The translations under genes and the position numbers were made by a program. Under the pieces are notes generated by a model that was given only the letters and a program-made list of their open reading frames with translations, had not been told where the DNA came from and did not search any database. Positions 46,163 through 57,718 of a DNA stretch of 64,000 nt are shown here, piece by piece; the first letter of the stretch is position 1; the number at the start of each line of letters is the position of its first letter. Source of the DNA: Gigaspora rosea (taxonomy: Eukaryota; Glomeromycota; Glomeromycetes; Diversisporales; Gigasporaceae); contig QKWP01000600.1 in NCBI GenBank assembly GCA_003550325.1, positions 171,248-235,247 on the forward strand, read 5' to 3'.

Positions 46163-46608
46163 TTTATCTTCTAGATTTTGAAGTTGTACCAATTCCCAAT
46201 TTAATTGAATAAGTTCTTCTTTTAACTTGGTTTGAGCTAGCATTTCTTGCCTTTTAAACATATCAGTTGTATCTTTAGTGGTGTTTTCAGTGATATCTTC
46301 AGTAGTATTTTTGGCAATGGTAGTAGAAGAAGCTTGTGCTTGTTCCTTCATGTGCTTTAATGCATTACATTCTTGGCTTTGACAATAAGCTTTAACGAAA
46401 AAGAATTGATTTGCCTTTTTTTTTTCTTTGCCCTTAAACTTTAGTAACTCAATTTTTTTTTAGCAAATCTTTATTACCTTTCAACTCATTTCACAAGTCC
46501 TGTGCTTCTCAAATAGTAATATCTCTTTTTTTTGTTGGATTTGCTTTTTGGTAAACTTTTAGCAATGAAGTATATGCTTCTGGATGCAGCATTTTATTTC
46601 CGAAAGCA
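46163..46608 (-). pseudogene. Broken large gene, segment LHPEAYTSLL...NLEDKGMI
   Basis: Minus reading AFGNKMLHPEAYTSLLKVYQ, KANPTKKRDITI-TGA-EAQDL, TGA-NELKGNKDLLKK, frameshift in an A-run near 46455, FVKAYCQSQECNALKHMKEQ, ending with LIQLNWELVQLQNLEDKGMI. Two TGA codons fall where Trp fits (IWEAQDLWNELK). It continues upstream across the 272-bp MITE. Confidence 0.6.
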
Positions 46609-46616
46609 CTTATGGT

Positions 46617-46888
46617 AGTGTTGTACATGGAACAGTTAGGACATACGTTGGGACATTTTGGGACATTCTGGGACAATTTTATAAATTGAAATTACTTAAA
46701 ATTATATTAAGATAATCTAATTAAATTTTTTTAAAAATATGTTTAGCACCTAAAAAAATATATAATTATATATTTTTTTAAATTAATTTATTAATTATTA
46801 AGGCTTGGGACATAGTTGGGACACTTGGAACGCTGGGACGTTGGGACATGGCAAAAAAAGGATGTGTCAGTGAAAATGTACAACACTG
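46617..46888. mobile_element. 272-bp hAT-type MITE with 8-bp target duplication
   Basis: Ends AGTGTTGTACA and TGTACAACACTG, flanked by CTTATGGT at 46609-46616 and 46889-46896. CAGTGTTG is a typical hAT terminus. Interior has repeated TGGGACATT/GTTGGGACA words. Excision restores the host frame (YNTISAFGNKMLH). Confidence 0.9.
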
Positions 46889-46965
46889 CTTATGGTATTA
46901 TATTGCTTTTGATATTTTAAAGATAGATAGTGCTAGTTAGATATAAAGTATGCTTATTTTTAATA
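46889..46965 (-). pseudogene. Broken large gene, most N-terminal readable segment
   Basis: HYLSLKYQKQYNTISAFG read on the minus strand. A possible acceptor (AACTAG) precedes it at ~46938. The true start codon was not found. Confidence 0.45.
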
Positions 46966-47251
46966 CAATCTCTTTTATTCAAAACATAGATTTAGCGAAT
47001 TGAGTTTTTACTTTTTTTTTTATATAAATTTTATTTTTTTCAAATAAGAAAAATTATTATTAGTATACAATTACTAAATTTTAAAATACCAGACCCTTGG
47101 CGTACCATGGAATAGTTTTCTAATTTGCTGATTATATAAGTACTTTTTTCTAAAATAGTACTTTTTAGAATTGGTAAAGCAAAATAATATGCATAGCAAT
47201 AAAAAAAAAGATCAATATTAAACCAATTCGCTATAATTTTTTAATGCTAAC
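46966..47251. other. Gene-free AT-rich stretch
   Basis: Nothing recognised. Confidence 0.5.
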
Positions 47252-47478
47252 CTAGTGATGCCACCAAAATTGATTTTTGAAAAAAACCTATTTTGTCTTT
47301 ATTAGAGAAAATTAAAATTTTTTTAAAGAAGAGCAAATAGATATGTTTTTTATAATTTCGTCTATTCAAAAAAAGTATTAAATAATTTTGTCTTTCAAGT
47401 AAAATAGGTTAAAAATAATTTCGTCTTCAAATTTTAATTTCAGGTTTTAGAACCCGAAATAATTTCGTCCTCATGTAT
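47252..47478 (-). repeat. Dispersed ~235-bp repeat, copy 2 (inverted)
   Basis: CTAGTGATGCCACC start and GGACGAAATTATTTCGGG inverse end. Full-length relative of 57719-57957, opposite strand. Carries the small palindrome CGGGTTCTAAAACCYG near one end. Confidence 0.88.
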
Positions 47479-48117
47479 ATGCTAATCTTAATAAATTAAA
47501 TACAGATTTTTGAACAATTGGATATTTTACTCTTTATCGTTCATGAGAGAATTGGGGTTTTCGCATCTGAATTACTTTGGTCATCCTCTGGGCATTTCGT
47601 CATTATTTTTGTCACCCTCTTTCTGCTTCCTCAAAAATCATATTATCAATGCGGATTAAATACTTTGGTTTCTCTTTTGATAATAAACACTCTTTTTGGT
47701 TCAGTTTTCCTTTAATTATTTGATCATCGTTCATTAGCAAAAATAATAACGTAAACAAGTCAATATTTCGTTCTTGCTCTCATACTTTGGCATCCAACTT
47801 CAGATAAAATAAGATGTATTTATTTCAAAACTTATTCGTAAAAACCACTTTTTTTTCAGTTCATCCGATGCTTCTACTTTGCTCCAAAACTGAACCTTTG
47901 TATTAACCTAAACTGAAAAGAATGGCTTGTTTTTGTAAGTGTAAAAGTCTATATTTCTCCTCAAGTAGACCATACTAAACTAACTTTTACTAATTTACCA
48001 AAACATGCTGAGATTATTGAAAATAGTTGAATAGATATTAATCCTAATTTTGCTAAAATGTCTTTTATCTGATTATTAAGAACTTTATTTTCTTGTAAAA
48101 GAGATAAATTATTAGAA
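47479..48117. other. No supported gene; possible kinase-relic upstream part
   Basis: 47980-48110 has coding-like composition with stops (FTNLPKHAEIIENS, FAKMSFI) that could belong to the kinase relic downstream, but no family motif is visible. The frame 47518-47715 is unremarkable. Confidence 0.35.
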
Positions 48118-48399
48118 TGCTCGTCTAACCAACAAATAACAATAGATATCTTATATTACTTATCTCAAAGGTTTCACACAATTCACAAAGCAGGATGAAT
48201 ACATAAAGATTTTCATTCCAGAAATATAGTCAATGAAAATATGATTAGTTCTCATATTACCAATTGTGGTTTATATAAACCAGTATCTCGAGACTCAAGT
48301 TCTAAAGAGATTTTTGGTGTTCTTCCATATATTGCTCCTGAGTTTTTGCATAAAAACAAATATACTCAAGAATCAAATAACTTAAAAATTCTATTTTTT
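48118..48399 (+). pseudogene. Protein kinase relic (catalytic loop to APE)
   Basis: One frame reads QQITIDILYYLSQRFHTIHK, AG-TGA-IHKDFHSRNIVN, SHITNCGLYKPV, KEIFGVLPYIAPEFLHKNKY. IHKDFHSxNI is the kinase catalytic loop, G-L-x-K-P-V follows where DFG should be, and GVLPYIAPE is the activation-segment end seen in the large kinase families of arbuscular mycorrhizal fungi. Dead: a stop in the loop and DFG read as NCG (Asp GAT to Asn AAT). No glycine-rich loop or C-lobe seen. Confidence 0.85.
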
Positions 48400-48639
48400 T
48401 GTAAGTTTTTTTATTAGCTATGCTGATTTAAGAATATATAGTCGAATAGCTACAATTTAATCCTTACACATTTTATTAATTATTACATATTAGAGAGCTT
48501 CCAGAAATCAGCTGATTTCTGGGTAGGTGGGTGGGTTAGCTAAAGTATCAGGTGTAATTCTGGCCAAAATTTCATAATTCTAGCCAAAGTTGCAAAATTA
48601 TTTTTAACCAAAATTATAGATTTATTAATAATATTTGAT

Positions 48640-49145
48640 AATTAATAACTTTTGAACTACTGGACCAAATTTGATGATTCAACTACCAAAATGATCCTCT
48701 CAATGAGAGGGTTCTAGTGAGCCCAAAATCGTTAAAATCCAATTACAGAATCCTGTGATTGGAATAGATTTGTGTTACTATAAAGTTCTATAATTTATTA
48801 AATAATTATAATCCATTTATAGCAACACAAATTTATTTTGATCTTAAGATCCTGTAATTGAATTTTAACAATTTTGGGCTGTTAGAATTCTCTCATTGAG
48901 AGGATCATTTTGGTAGTAAAATCATCGAAATTGGCCCAGTAAATCAGAAGTTATTAACAATTAAAAATTAATTTTTAATTGTTAATAACTTCTGATCTAC
49001 TGGGCCAATTTCAATGATTTTACTACCAAAATGATCCTTTCAATAAGAGGATTCTAACAAGCCCAAAATCGTTAAAATCCAATCACAGGATCCTGTGATC
49101 GAAATAAATTTGTGTTGCTATAAATGGGTTATAATTATTTAATAA
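48640..49145. repeat. Three-armed repeat: direct, inverted, direct copies of ~165 bp
   Basis: Unit AATAACTTYTGAACTACTGG + ACCAAAATGATCCTYTCAAT + AATCCTGTGATTGRAATAGA at 48648-48800 (plus), 48815-48967 (minus), 48970-49140 (plus). The last two form a near-perfect hairpin centred at AATTAATTTTTAATT (~48967). Related sequence occurs inside 8035-8715. Confidence 0.85.
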
Positions 49146-49269
49146 ATTATAGTAAATATTAATGTTACACCAGTGGATATCAATATCCACCCTTATATAA
49201 TCATATGATGTAATATAATTTTATATTATAAATATTATGACTCATCATTTATTGTTTATTTTTAGCTTT

Positions 49270-49690
49270 TACCTATTAGCCTTTTTCTTTTCGCGTAGCT
49301 CTTTTTTCACTGTTACTCTTCGTGTGGCCCTTTTCTCTTGCGTAGGTTTTATTATTGTGTGCTCTCTTCTATCATCGTATGACTCTTTTTCTATTATTGT
49401 GTGACTCTTTTTCTCTTCATATAGCTTTTTCTATCATTGTATAGTTTTTTTCTACCATCGTATAGCACTTTTTCCCTTTGTGAAGTAGTTTAATTTCACG
49501 TGACTTTTTCTTTCTGTGTAGCTTTTTTTGTATAACTTTTTTTTCGCATTCTTTTCTTTTTGTGTGACTTATTTTCTCTTCATGTGACTTTAATTTTCCT
49601 TACAGTCACTTTTTCTCTTCGTATAATCTTTTTCTCTTTGTAGAATTTTTTTTCACATAATTTTTTTTCTCTTCATGCAGTATTTATAAA
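49270..49690. repeat. ~22-bp minisatellite, CTTTTTCTCTTCGTGTGAC type
   Basis: Around 18 degenerate units of pyrimidine-rich sequence ending just before the MULE ATG. It may contribute to that gene's promoter or leader; unknown. Confidence 0.8.
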
Positions 49691-49722
49691 AGTTAGACAT
49701 TCGAAATTTTAACAAGAATAAT

Positions 49723-50965
49723 TTGGATTATGAGCTTTCAGATTTTCCAATTTTTAATGAATATCATATGGAATATGAGCTTTTAGATGTTCAAAATTTT
49801 AACGAGAATGATTTGAATTATGAACTTCCAAATGATCAAAATTTTGACGAATATGATATAAATTACAAGCTTTCAGATGGTCAAAATTATAATGAACACC
49901 ATGTGAATTATAAACATTCAGATGTTCTAGAATTTCGTGTGAATTGTGAACAATCAGAAGATGTCATAAATCATTCTGAACTCTTAGTAATAAATAACTC
50001 ACCAGTAATTGAAAATAGAGATGATCTTGAATCTGAAAATGGTAGTTTAGACGATGAATCTGAAGATAGTTATTTGAAAGAAATTTGTATTGGACAGTCA
50101 TTTACTTCCTTTGACTTACTTGAGAAATGTTTAAAATGTTATTCAATTAGGATAGGGTTTGAAACAAGGATAGTATGATCTGAAAAGGATAATAATAGTA
50201 TTATTGTTTGTAAGACATATAAATATAGACATGGTGGAAAATACGTCTAAAAAAAAATTAGATCTAACAGAAAATTGAGATCGAGAGTCAGATCATATGG
50301 AATGTGAGTTTGCAATAAATGCTTCATACTGGAAAAGTAAAAAATTGTTTTTATTAACAAGTTCATTGAGAAACATAATCATGAATTTAATGATAAAGAA
50401 TTATATTTGCAATTTTCACTATCTTTGCGTAAGATACCTATAGTAGCAACATTAAGGAAGAAATCCAATTTTATGTTCAGGAATGTCAACTAGGAGCGAC
50501 TGTGTTAAAACAAATATTGCAAAATAAATTTTCTGATCAGGAAATTTATGATCGAGATCTTTACAATTTGATAAACAAATATAAAACTTGTGCTCAGATT
50601 AAAAATAATGCTATGGTTTTATATGAATATTTTTCAAAAGCACAGCAAGAAAATCCTGACTGGTATTTTAAGATAAATTTTGAAGGTGTTGATAATAGAC
50701 TTTCTAGGATTTTCTGGATATCACCTGATCAGAGAAGATTATAGGCACAGTTTCATGATATCGTTATTAATGATAACACACATGCAAAATGAACAAATAT
50801 ATGATGCCTTTAAGTATCTTTATTGTAATTGATTCAAATCACAGAAGTCGTATTGAAGCAACTGCTATAGTATGTGATGAGACAGTTTCAATATATGAAT
50901 GCATCTTAGAACAAACTAAATAAGCTACTAATGGTCTTCAACCAAAAATGATTTTTACAGACATC
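49723..50965 (+). pseudogene. MULE transposase, N-terminal part (split gene)
   Basis: ATG at 49723. Residues 1-70 are four to five 17-residue acidic repeats (NYELPNDQNFDEYD, NYKLSDGQNYNEHH). A FAR1-like region follows (CIGQSFTSFDLLEKCLKCYS), then after TGA/TAA damage EKHNHEFNDKEL, and at 50501 VLKQILQNKFSDQEIYDRDL, RIFWISPDQRR, the first catalytic block DIVINDNT, SIFIVIDSNHRSRIEATAIV, ending at LQPKMIFTD, the second catalytic Asp. The gene continues in frame at 62526 after the inserted element. Stops at 50176 (TGA), 50250, 50742 and others. When intact these DDE transposases cut at ~9-bp targets. Confidence 0.88.
50957..50965. repeat. Putative 9-bp target duplication, left
   Basis: ACAGACATC here against ATAGATGCT at 62526-62534: five mismatches, all transitions, consistent with a decayed duplication of ACAGATGCT (codons T-D-A of the MULE motif). 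Not proven. Confidence 0.45.
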
Positions 50966-51179
50966 AGGAAAATAAATAAGGCGCAGATCTGCACAAATCT
51001 GCGATCCTGGAGATTTTAACAAATTTTGCAATAACTTGTAAACCAGTGGTTCAAATTTAACGATTTTGGTACCATTCGATTCGTCTCGATGAGACGGATC
51101 GAATGGTACCAAATTCGTTAAATTCTAATCACTAGAGCACAAGAAAATCCCATTTATGTGAATTTTATAAACATCGAAC

Positions 51180-51240
51180 AATCTTGCCAACCAGTGGTCC
51201 AAATTTAATGATTTTGGTACCATTTGAACTGTCTCATCTA
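51180..51240. repeat. Second partial copy of the element's subterminal module
   Basis: CCAGTGGTCCAAATTTAATG, GATTTTGGTACCATTTGAAC repeats the left-TIR interior, in direct orientation, truncated at its palindrome centre. Confidence 0.7.
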
Positions 51241-51259
51241 TACTTACTGGCAAAACTAT

Positions 51260-51535
51260 TGGGATTTGGGATTTGACCATGGAAAAATCTGGACAAATGG
51301 GATTGTCTATCTATATTTAAAACTCTTATATGGACAAATCCCAAACCCAAATTCCAAACCCATCCCAAATCCCAAATCCCACCCAAATCCCAAATCCTTC
51401 CCAAATCCCAAATCCCACCCAAATTACAAATCCCAAATCCCACCCAAATCCCAAATCCTAAATCCCACCCAAATCCCAAATTCCAAATCCCTACCAAATC
51501 CTGAATCCCAAATCCCTCCAAATCCCCTTCTAGAG
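51260..51535. repeat. CCCAAATCC minisatellite
   Basis: About 20 units of AAATCCCAAATCCCACCC. Open frames on both strands (51224-51544, 51234-51521) are products of the repeat. Confidence 0.92.
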
Positions 51536-51540
51536 ATCGG

Positions 51541-52014
51541 TTAACCCTAACGAACCTCCCCCTTCCATTTTACGATAATCATGTAACTTCTACAAATTTG
51601 TCAATTTTACAAGTGCTTTAGTATTAGATTATCTTGATATTGATAGATAAAACAAATCTGCTGTAACGCTTGAGATTGCATCGATATCAGTAGTAAATAT
51701 TTGTTCGTGCTTTTATTCTTTTTTTTTAAAAAAAAAGATTTTTTTTTAGTGCTTTTAATCATTACCAGTTACGTATTATTATATCTTGCTAGTAATTTAG
51801 TTTTTTTCTTTATAATATATAAACAACGCTTTAAAACAATTAATTTAGTTTTTTTTTTCTTTATAATATATAAACAACGTTTTAAAACAATTACTTACAA
51901 GCTTTCAACTGGCTTTTTTCTTTTTTTTTCTATACAATAACAAATTGTCATATCGATTTGCAATTACTTACATACTAAAACTTAAATAGTAATATTGAGA
52001 ATTTTCTTAATAAA
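51541..52014. other. Leader region before hAT-A; T-rich
   Basis: A ~45-bp segment (TTTATAATATATAAACAACG, TTTTAAAACAATTA) is tandemly duplicated at 51809-51895. No gene. Confidence 0.5.
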
Positions 52015-52691
52015 ATGGAATATACAGCAAATAACGAACATATTGAATATGCAACAAATAATGGCGATGAAATTTCTAATGATGTTAGCGAAACCGTATC
52101 ATCCATACAAACTGAGTCATCAAATAATAGTGGTGGATGACCCCTGCAGATATATGGGATGAGTTTAATACAATAAATAATGGAGTAGAAAAACACAAAG
52201 GTGCAAGTTGTAAATATTGTTCTCTAAAGTGGTCTCGAGGAAGAGCTTACAAAATGAAATCTTATCTCGCAATAAAATGCAAAGGAAAAGTACCTAAAGA
52301 AATCCGAATAAAAGTACTTAAGGATCTTCAAAGTGAATCGGAATCAACCACCCTTAAAAAAAGAAAATACCCTCAATTGTCTGTAGATACCTATTATGAT
52401 ATGGTAGAAGCTATTGATCAATCGAAAGAAAAAAGAGCTAACCAATCATTGATAAAATGGATCGTGTCTTCCGGAATTTCATTTTCAGCATTCGATAATC
52501 CTTACTTTGAGGATTATACCAAAGCATTAAACCCTGGTTACGAACCACCCAAGCGTACTGCCTTAGCAACTTCAATTCTAGATGCAGAGGCTGCAAATAT
52601 CATAATAAAAATGGATAAGGAGCTGTCAAAAGCTAATAATTTAACTTTATGCATTGATGGTTGGTGCAGCCCGTTGAAACACAGTATATAT

Positions 52692-53031
52692 GGAGTGTCT
52701 TCAATTAAAAGGGCCCATTTTTACATATATTTTATTTTGAGATATTTGAGTTTAATTATTTGTTTTGATTTTCGGACTGATCCGGGATCAATCAAATTTC
52801 ACGATATTGATTGGTTAAAGACGGCAGGTGACTATCGGGTAAACTCGTGACGTGTTGGCTCTACGCAGCCTCTTGTAATTTTTCTTTTTACATTATCTTG
52901 ATTTTTTATTATGTAATTCAACTTTCATTTATAATTAAAAAAAGTCAATCATGTCAAAATTTATATGAATTTAACGAAAACTCATTTTTCAAAAAAATGT
53001 AAAAATGGGCCCTTTTAATTGAAGACACCCC
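52692..53031 (-). mobile_element. 340-bp MITE, GGGGTGTC ends, ATAT target duplication, copy 2
   Basis: Ends GGAGTGTCTTCAATTAAAAG and inverse, flanked by ATAT (52688-52691, 53032-53035). Excision restores the hAT-A frame (HSIYAFVVITSE). Reverse orientation of 39514-39853. Confidence 0.92.
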
Positions 53032-54512
53032 ATATGCTTTTGTCGTTATAACAAGTGAAAGAAAACAGTATGTTTATTCGTTACGGGACTTTTCAAAGGT
53101 TGCCCATACTGCAAAGTTTATTGCTGAAAAAATAATGGAGGTATTAGAAAGGATCGGGCCAGAAAAATTTACGGCGATAGTTTCTGATGCTGAATCATCA
53201 ATGGTAGCGGCAAAACAACAAATTACACAAAAATATCAATATATTTTACCCATAAGATGCATCGCGCATCATATTCAACTTATATCCAGTAGCATTTGTA
53301 AATTACCTCATGCAAAAAAAATTTTATCAAATTGCCAAACAATTATAAGCTTTTTTAGGAATTTCTACGTCGCGGGTGCTGCTCTTAGGGAAGAAATCAT
53401 ACTTTCTTCTACTCTCGATGGAAATTTGAAGTCATCAACCAAGACTCGGTGGTAGGGTTGCTGGTGCAGTTATAATTTTAATGGCGAGCCACTGGTACAC
53501 CAATAAAATTTTTGGTGCATGGCGTGCCATTAGGTGCACCATTATATTATATGATTTTATTTTTAATTAGTTCATATTAGTATTAATTTATTAAGCGTTC
53601 TAAAATGTATTATATAATATTGATTATATCGATTAAAATCGCAAAATTTTTCCAATCGGGCAAATGATTGGCTGACAGTGCCGCGCAGTGGCACATTTCG
53701 GCCAATCATTTACACGATTGGACAAATTTTACGATAATTATCAACGCATTACTCAATATTTATGTTATTGGCAATTATGATTATGATTCTCAAGTCGTGA
53801 TTGGCTAACTGAGTTTAATTCGAATAAACATAATTATGTTATAATACATGAAAAAATAACAAGAAGAAATTTTTTCATGATCATAAGAGCTTGCCGGACA
53901 ATAAATTTTAATTAACAGGAATATTTCTAATTATTTAATTAAGCTTGTCATTAACCAAGATATAATTCGACTAGGTTAAGCATGATATTTATTAATATTA
54001 TAATGTTTATTTAGTTCTAAACTTATAAGTTTATTCTACACCAAAGTAGCTATGAAACGTTTTGTGAATGATACTATGTGTTAATTAATGATATTTAGAG
54101 TTACAAAAACTCATTTGCACTATAGAGAAAGTTAAAAAATTATAGACGTTAAGAGAATAAATGCAATACTAATTAAAAATAATGCATTTAGTCATTAAAA
54201 AAAATTATATTTATATAATTATAAATATTAAAAAAGGTGTAGTTTAATTAATTGCGACCTTTAACTATAAATTTTTCAAAATTTAGGGCTTTATATTTAA
54301 TTATTTTCATATCATGCCTATATATGTATTATTATTATTTTTGAGCCCGTATATATAATTTTTCTAAAATTTTATTAGATAAAAAATTTTAAACGTTGAA
54401 ATAAACTTTAAATAGTTGAAATATAAAATTTTATTTAATGAATAAGAATATTGTATCTTTTAATATTTTTATAAAGTTATCTATTTTATAATAATAAAGC
54501 GGATGAATCTAT

Positions 54513-56693
54513 TTATTTACTTTTATTTAAAATATCATCTAAAGTCCAATTAGATGTATTTTCATTTTCATTTAAATTTCTTTTTACTTTATCTGATGTT
54601 GTTATTAATTCTTCGATAATATCAAAATTAATAAACTTCTCCATAAATGATTCTGAATTATTTTGAATTGATTTTAAAGAAATTTCTTGAACATGACTAA
54701 ATTCTAATTCATTGTCTTCTTCATTAGTAAAATCTGAAGAAAACAATTCTTCATAATTATCTAAATTATTATTACTTTTTTCTTTTTCAACTAATTTTTT
54801 ATCTAAATTTTTTTAGAAGCTTCTGTAGATAAAGCAAGATTTATTTGTGAAATCATTTTTAACGTTGAAGTAGCTAATCGGTTTCGAATTTTTGTTTTTG
54901 TCATACCCATACGTGAAAAAAGTTGTTCTACTCCAGCAGAATGAGGACGAATTGCAAATATTTTTAGTGCCAATGCTTTTAGTGCGCCAGCTTGATAAGA
55001 AATTTGCTTCCAATATGCTTGTAGTTCTAAAGTTGTTAAATTAAAAAGTGGGTCATTATTATAATAGTTTAATAAATTTTGTGAAATTTGTATAGCTTGA
55101 TCACGTGTAAAGTTCCATTTTTGTGCGAAAGTTAATGCATATACTACTATATCGTCAAAAGCTAATTTTTTTGATAGTGCAACTTTACGAAATTTTGGAT
55201 TTAAAAAAAATACCAAATAATATATAGGTTCATCAAATTCTTTCGCTCGAAAATTAACTATATTTTTTGCATGATCAATTAATCCATGATCAAAATCTTC
55301 AAATTCACTTGATTTTAATTTTTTATAAATAAATAACAACTCTGCAAATATATCATCTAAAGTTGCATTATTAGATTCAAGTTTTGCAATTGCATCAACT
55401 ATATATCGAAGAACTGTAGTAAATTGTTTATTTTCAAAAAAATGGCGACGGCTTGTAATTATTTCTTTGATTTTAGTTGGAAGAGAAGGGCATTCATTAG
55501 AAAAATTAGTATTATATTCGAGACAAGTTTGAAACACATTTTCATAGTTTTGAACTGAGAGACAAACTTTTGAAAGTGAATACCATTGGGTTTCACAAAA
55601 AGTTTGTAATCCAGTTTTGATATTATTTTCTAAAGCCCATTTTTTAATTTTGCATTCCAAAAATGTGAGTAGTAAAAAAATTTACTAATACTAAATTTTT
55701 TTTAATCGTATTTTGATATTGTTGATATGATGAAATTCCTTTTACGATTAAATTAAAAATATGCAAGCAGCATTTAATACCAATAACATGTTGGTATTTT
55801 TCTGAAATATCCTTTCGAAGCCGTACCATAACTGAAGGATTATCAGTAACTACTGCGATTATCTTACTAAAATCTATAGAGATATTTTGTAGTAAGTTTA
55901 TTATTGCAATAAGTAAATTACTTGCTGTATGCCGAATACTAGAAAATTCTTCTATATTAATAATTTCATTAATATCTTCAAATTTATGTAAAAGAAAAGT
56001 GTATATAGAGTTATTAGAGACATCTGTCCATCTATCAAGTGGAAGAGTTAAATCAGACATTGCATTAATTCGATCAACCATTTCTACTAATATTCGTGCA
56101 TATTCTGTTTGAATTACATTATTAGATAATTTATATCTTGATGGTGGATTATAACTTGATCGTAAGGTCTTTAAAAATAAAATAAAATATGGATTTTCAG
56201 CAAAACTAAATGGAATATTGCCATATATTAATGCTCGTAACAACAAGATATATAATTCTTCAGTTTTTTCTGATGATAAAATAGCTTTATCAAAATAATC
56301 AGTTACTAAAACTGCTTTATAAGGCGAAACTTCAGTAACTTCTTCAGATGCTTTTTTGTTTACAGTTCGTGAATAAAGTATTTTACTTTCTGCTGAAATT
56401 TTACGGCATAGGTTAAGCACATGATTTGTCATTGTTTCTTTACGTGCTTCAAATATTTGGGCACAATATGTGCATTTTGCATTATATCGCTGAGCTTTAT
56501 CATTTTTAAATTGTTTTGAACGCAAAAAACCTGTTCAATGAGAGCCAAAATTTTTAGATGGAGATATAAAATCTTCATTTGAATCAAAAGTATCAGAATC
56601 TATAATATCATCAGATTCAATAATATCTTCAGAATCCATGATATCTTCAGGATTCACATTATCTTCAGAATTTACGATATCTTCAGAATCCAT
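54513..56693 (-). pseudogene. hAT-B transposase, nearly intact
   Basis: ATG at 56691-56693 opens an acidic N-terminus with repeated SEDI units, then TGA at 56535-56537 in SH-TGA-TGFLR (Trp likely), a BED-type finger CTYCAQIF...NHVLNLC (~56480-56400), NIPFSFAENPYFILFLKTLR, the hAT core LPLDRWTDVSNNSIYTFLL, AVVTDNPSVMVRLR, GIKCCLHIFNLIVKG, a one-base frameshift at ~55660 (HIF|ECKIKKW), TFCETQWYSLSKV, FFLNPKFRKVA, and the C-terminal IRPHSAGVEQLFSRMG...IRNRL. A second frameshift in an A-run at ~54810 leads to an acidic tail ending WTLDDILNKSK (stop 54513). About 726 codons, no introns. One stop and two one-base shifts make it a recent loss; sequencing error at homopolymers could explain the shifts. 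Confidence 0.9.
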
Positions 56694-57718
56694 AAAAATA
56701 ATATTGAAGGATTTAGAATAGTAATGCGAATATAGTGTTAATTTTTAAAGAATTAATCAAATGATTTGTTAAGAACTTGGAGTTAAAAAACTACTAAGAT
56801 AAGTATTAAAGACAAAAGGCTACTACTTTTTACAAGATCTCTTTTTTTTACTTCTTTTATACATTTTAATCAATTAATTTACTACCTATTTTATTTTTAG
56901 ATTTTTTTAAAACGATCAACTCCTTGATATATATTTTTCTTTAATTTAGATTTAAAACTTAAATGCATAACGAAAATAATAAATAAACAAATAAATAAAT
57001 AAAAATAATAAAGTAACGAAAAGAAATCAAAAAAAGGTATGTAAATAAACTCCTTTCTTCATAATTATTATTCAAAGAGTTTCATATTCATCACATAACC
57101 ATCGTTATAATCTATCATAAGATCGCAGAATTATCACACTCGACTCGTGCGATATTATGTCATATTTCACTCGAGATAAATAATTATTTGATTAGAAAAT
57201 TTTAATGATCAATGATTGCCAAATATATACCGGTATGTTTTTTTAGAATGAACTTTTGTCACATGGCTTGCGAGAAGTCGTGCAATATGATCTCGTGTGT
57301 AAGTTCATCTTGTGAGATGTACAACTTTATGCATGATACGTACATATGAACATGTAAACAAGAAATATATGTATAAGTAATAATTAAAAAACTATCGATA
57401 TGTAATGTAATTATTTGATAAAAAATATTGTAAGAAATTAGTATAAAATGCCGTGAATAAAAAAAAAGTGCATTATAGATAAATAATGAAAAATGTTGAA
57501 TTTATACGCATTTAAGCTAAAAAAGCCTCAATTTCTGGTTTTGCACCTTCCACCCAGATATGACAAATCAACAAATGCATTGAGAAAATATAAGTTTGAA
57601 ACTAGAAACAGTTATGCATGCAATAAAATATAATCATGGTTTAGAAGTTATAATAACACAAAGATCGCTTAATCAGTCATATAGCAGTTAGTAATATTCA
57701 CTAACATTTGTTTACACT
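56694..57718. other. hAT-B 5' non-coding region
   Basis: Upstream of the transposase ATG. AT-rich; no frame or clear repeat. Probably promoter side of the element, no motif identified. Confidence 0.5.

Noticed and set aside
50906..51112. 68-residue minus frame at the left TIR and its counterpart at 62314-62529
   Set aside because: They are the two terminal inverted repeats translated; identity comes from the TIR, not from a gene.
51224..51544. Pro/Asn-rich and Gly/Trp-rich frames over 51224-51544
   Set aside because: Produced by the AAATCCC minisatellite on opposite strands.
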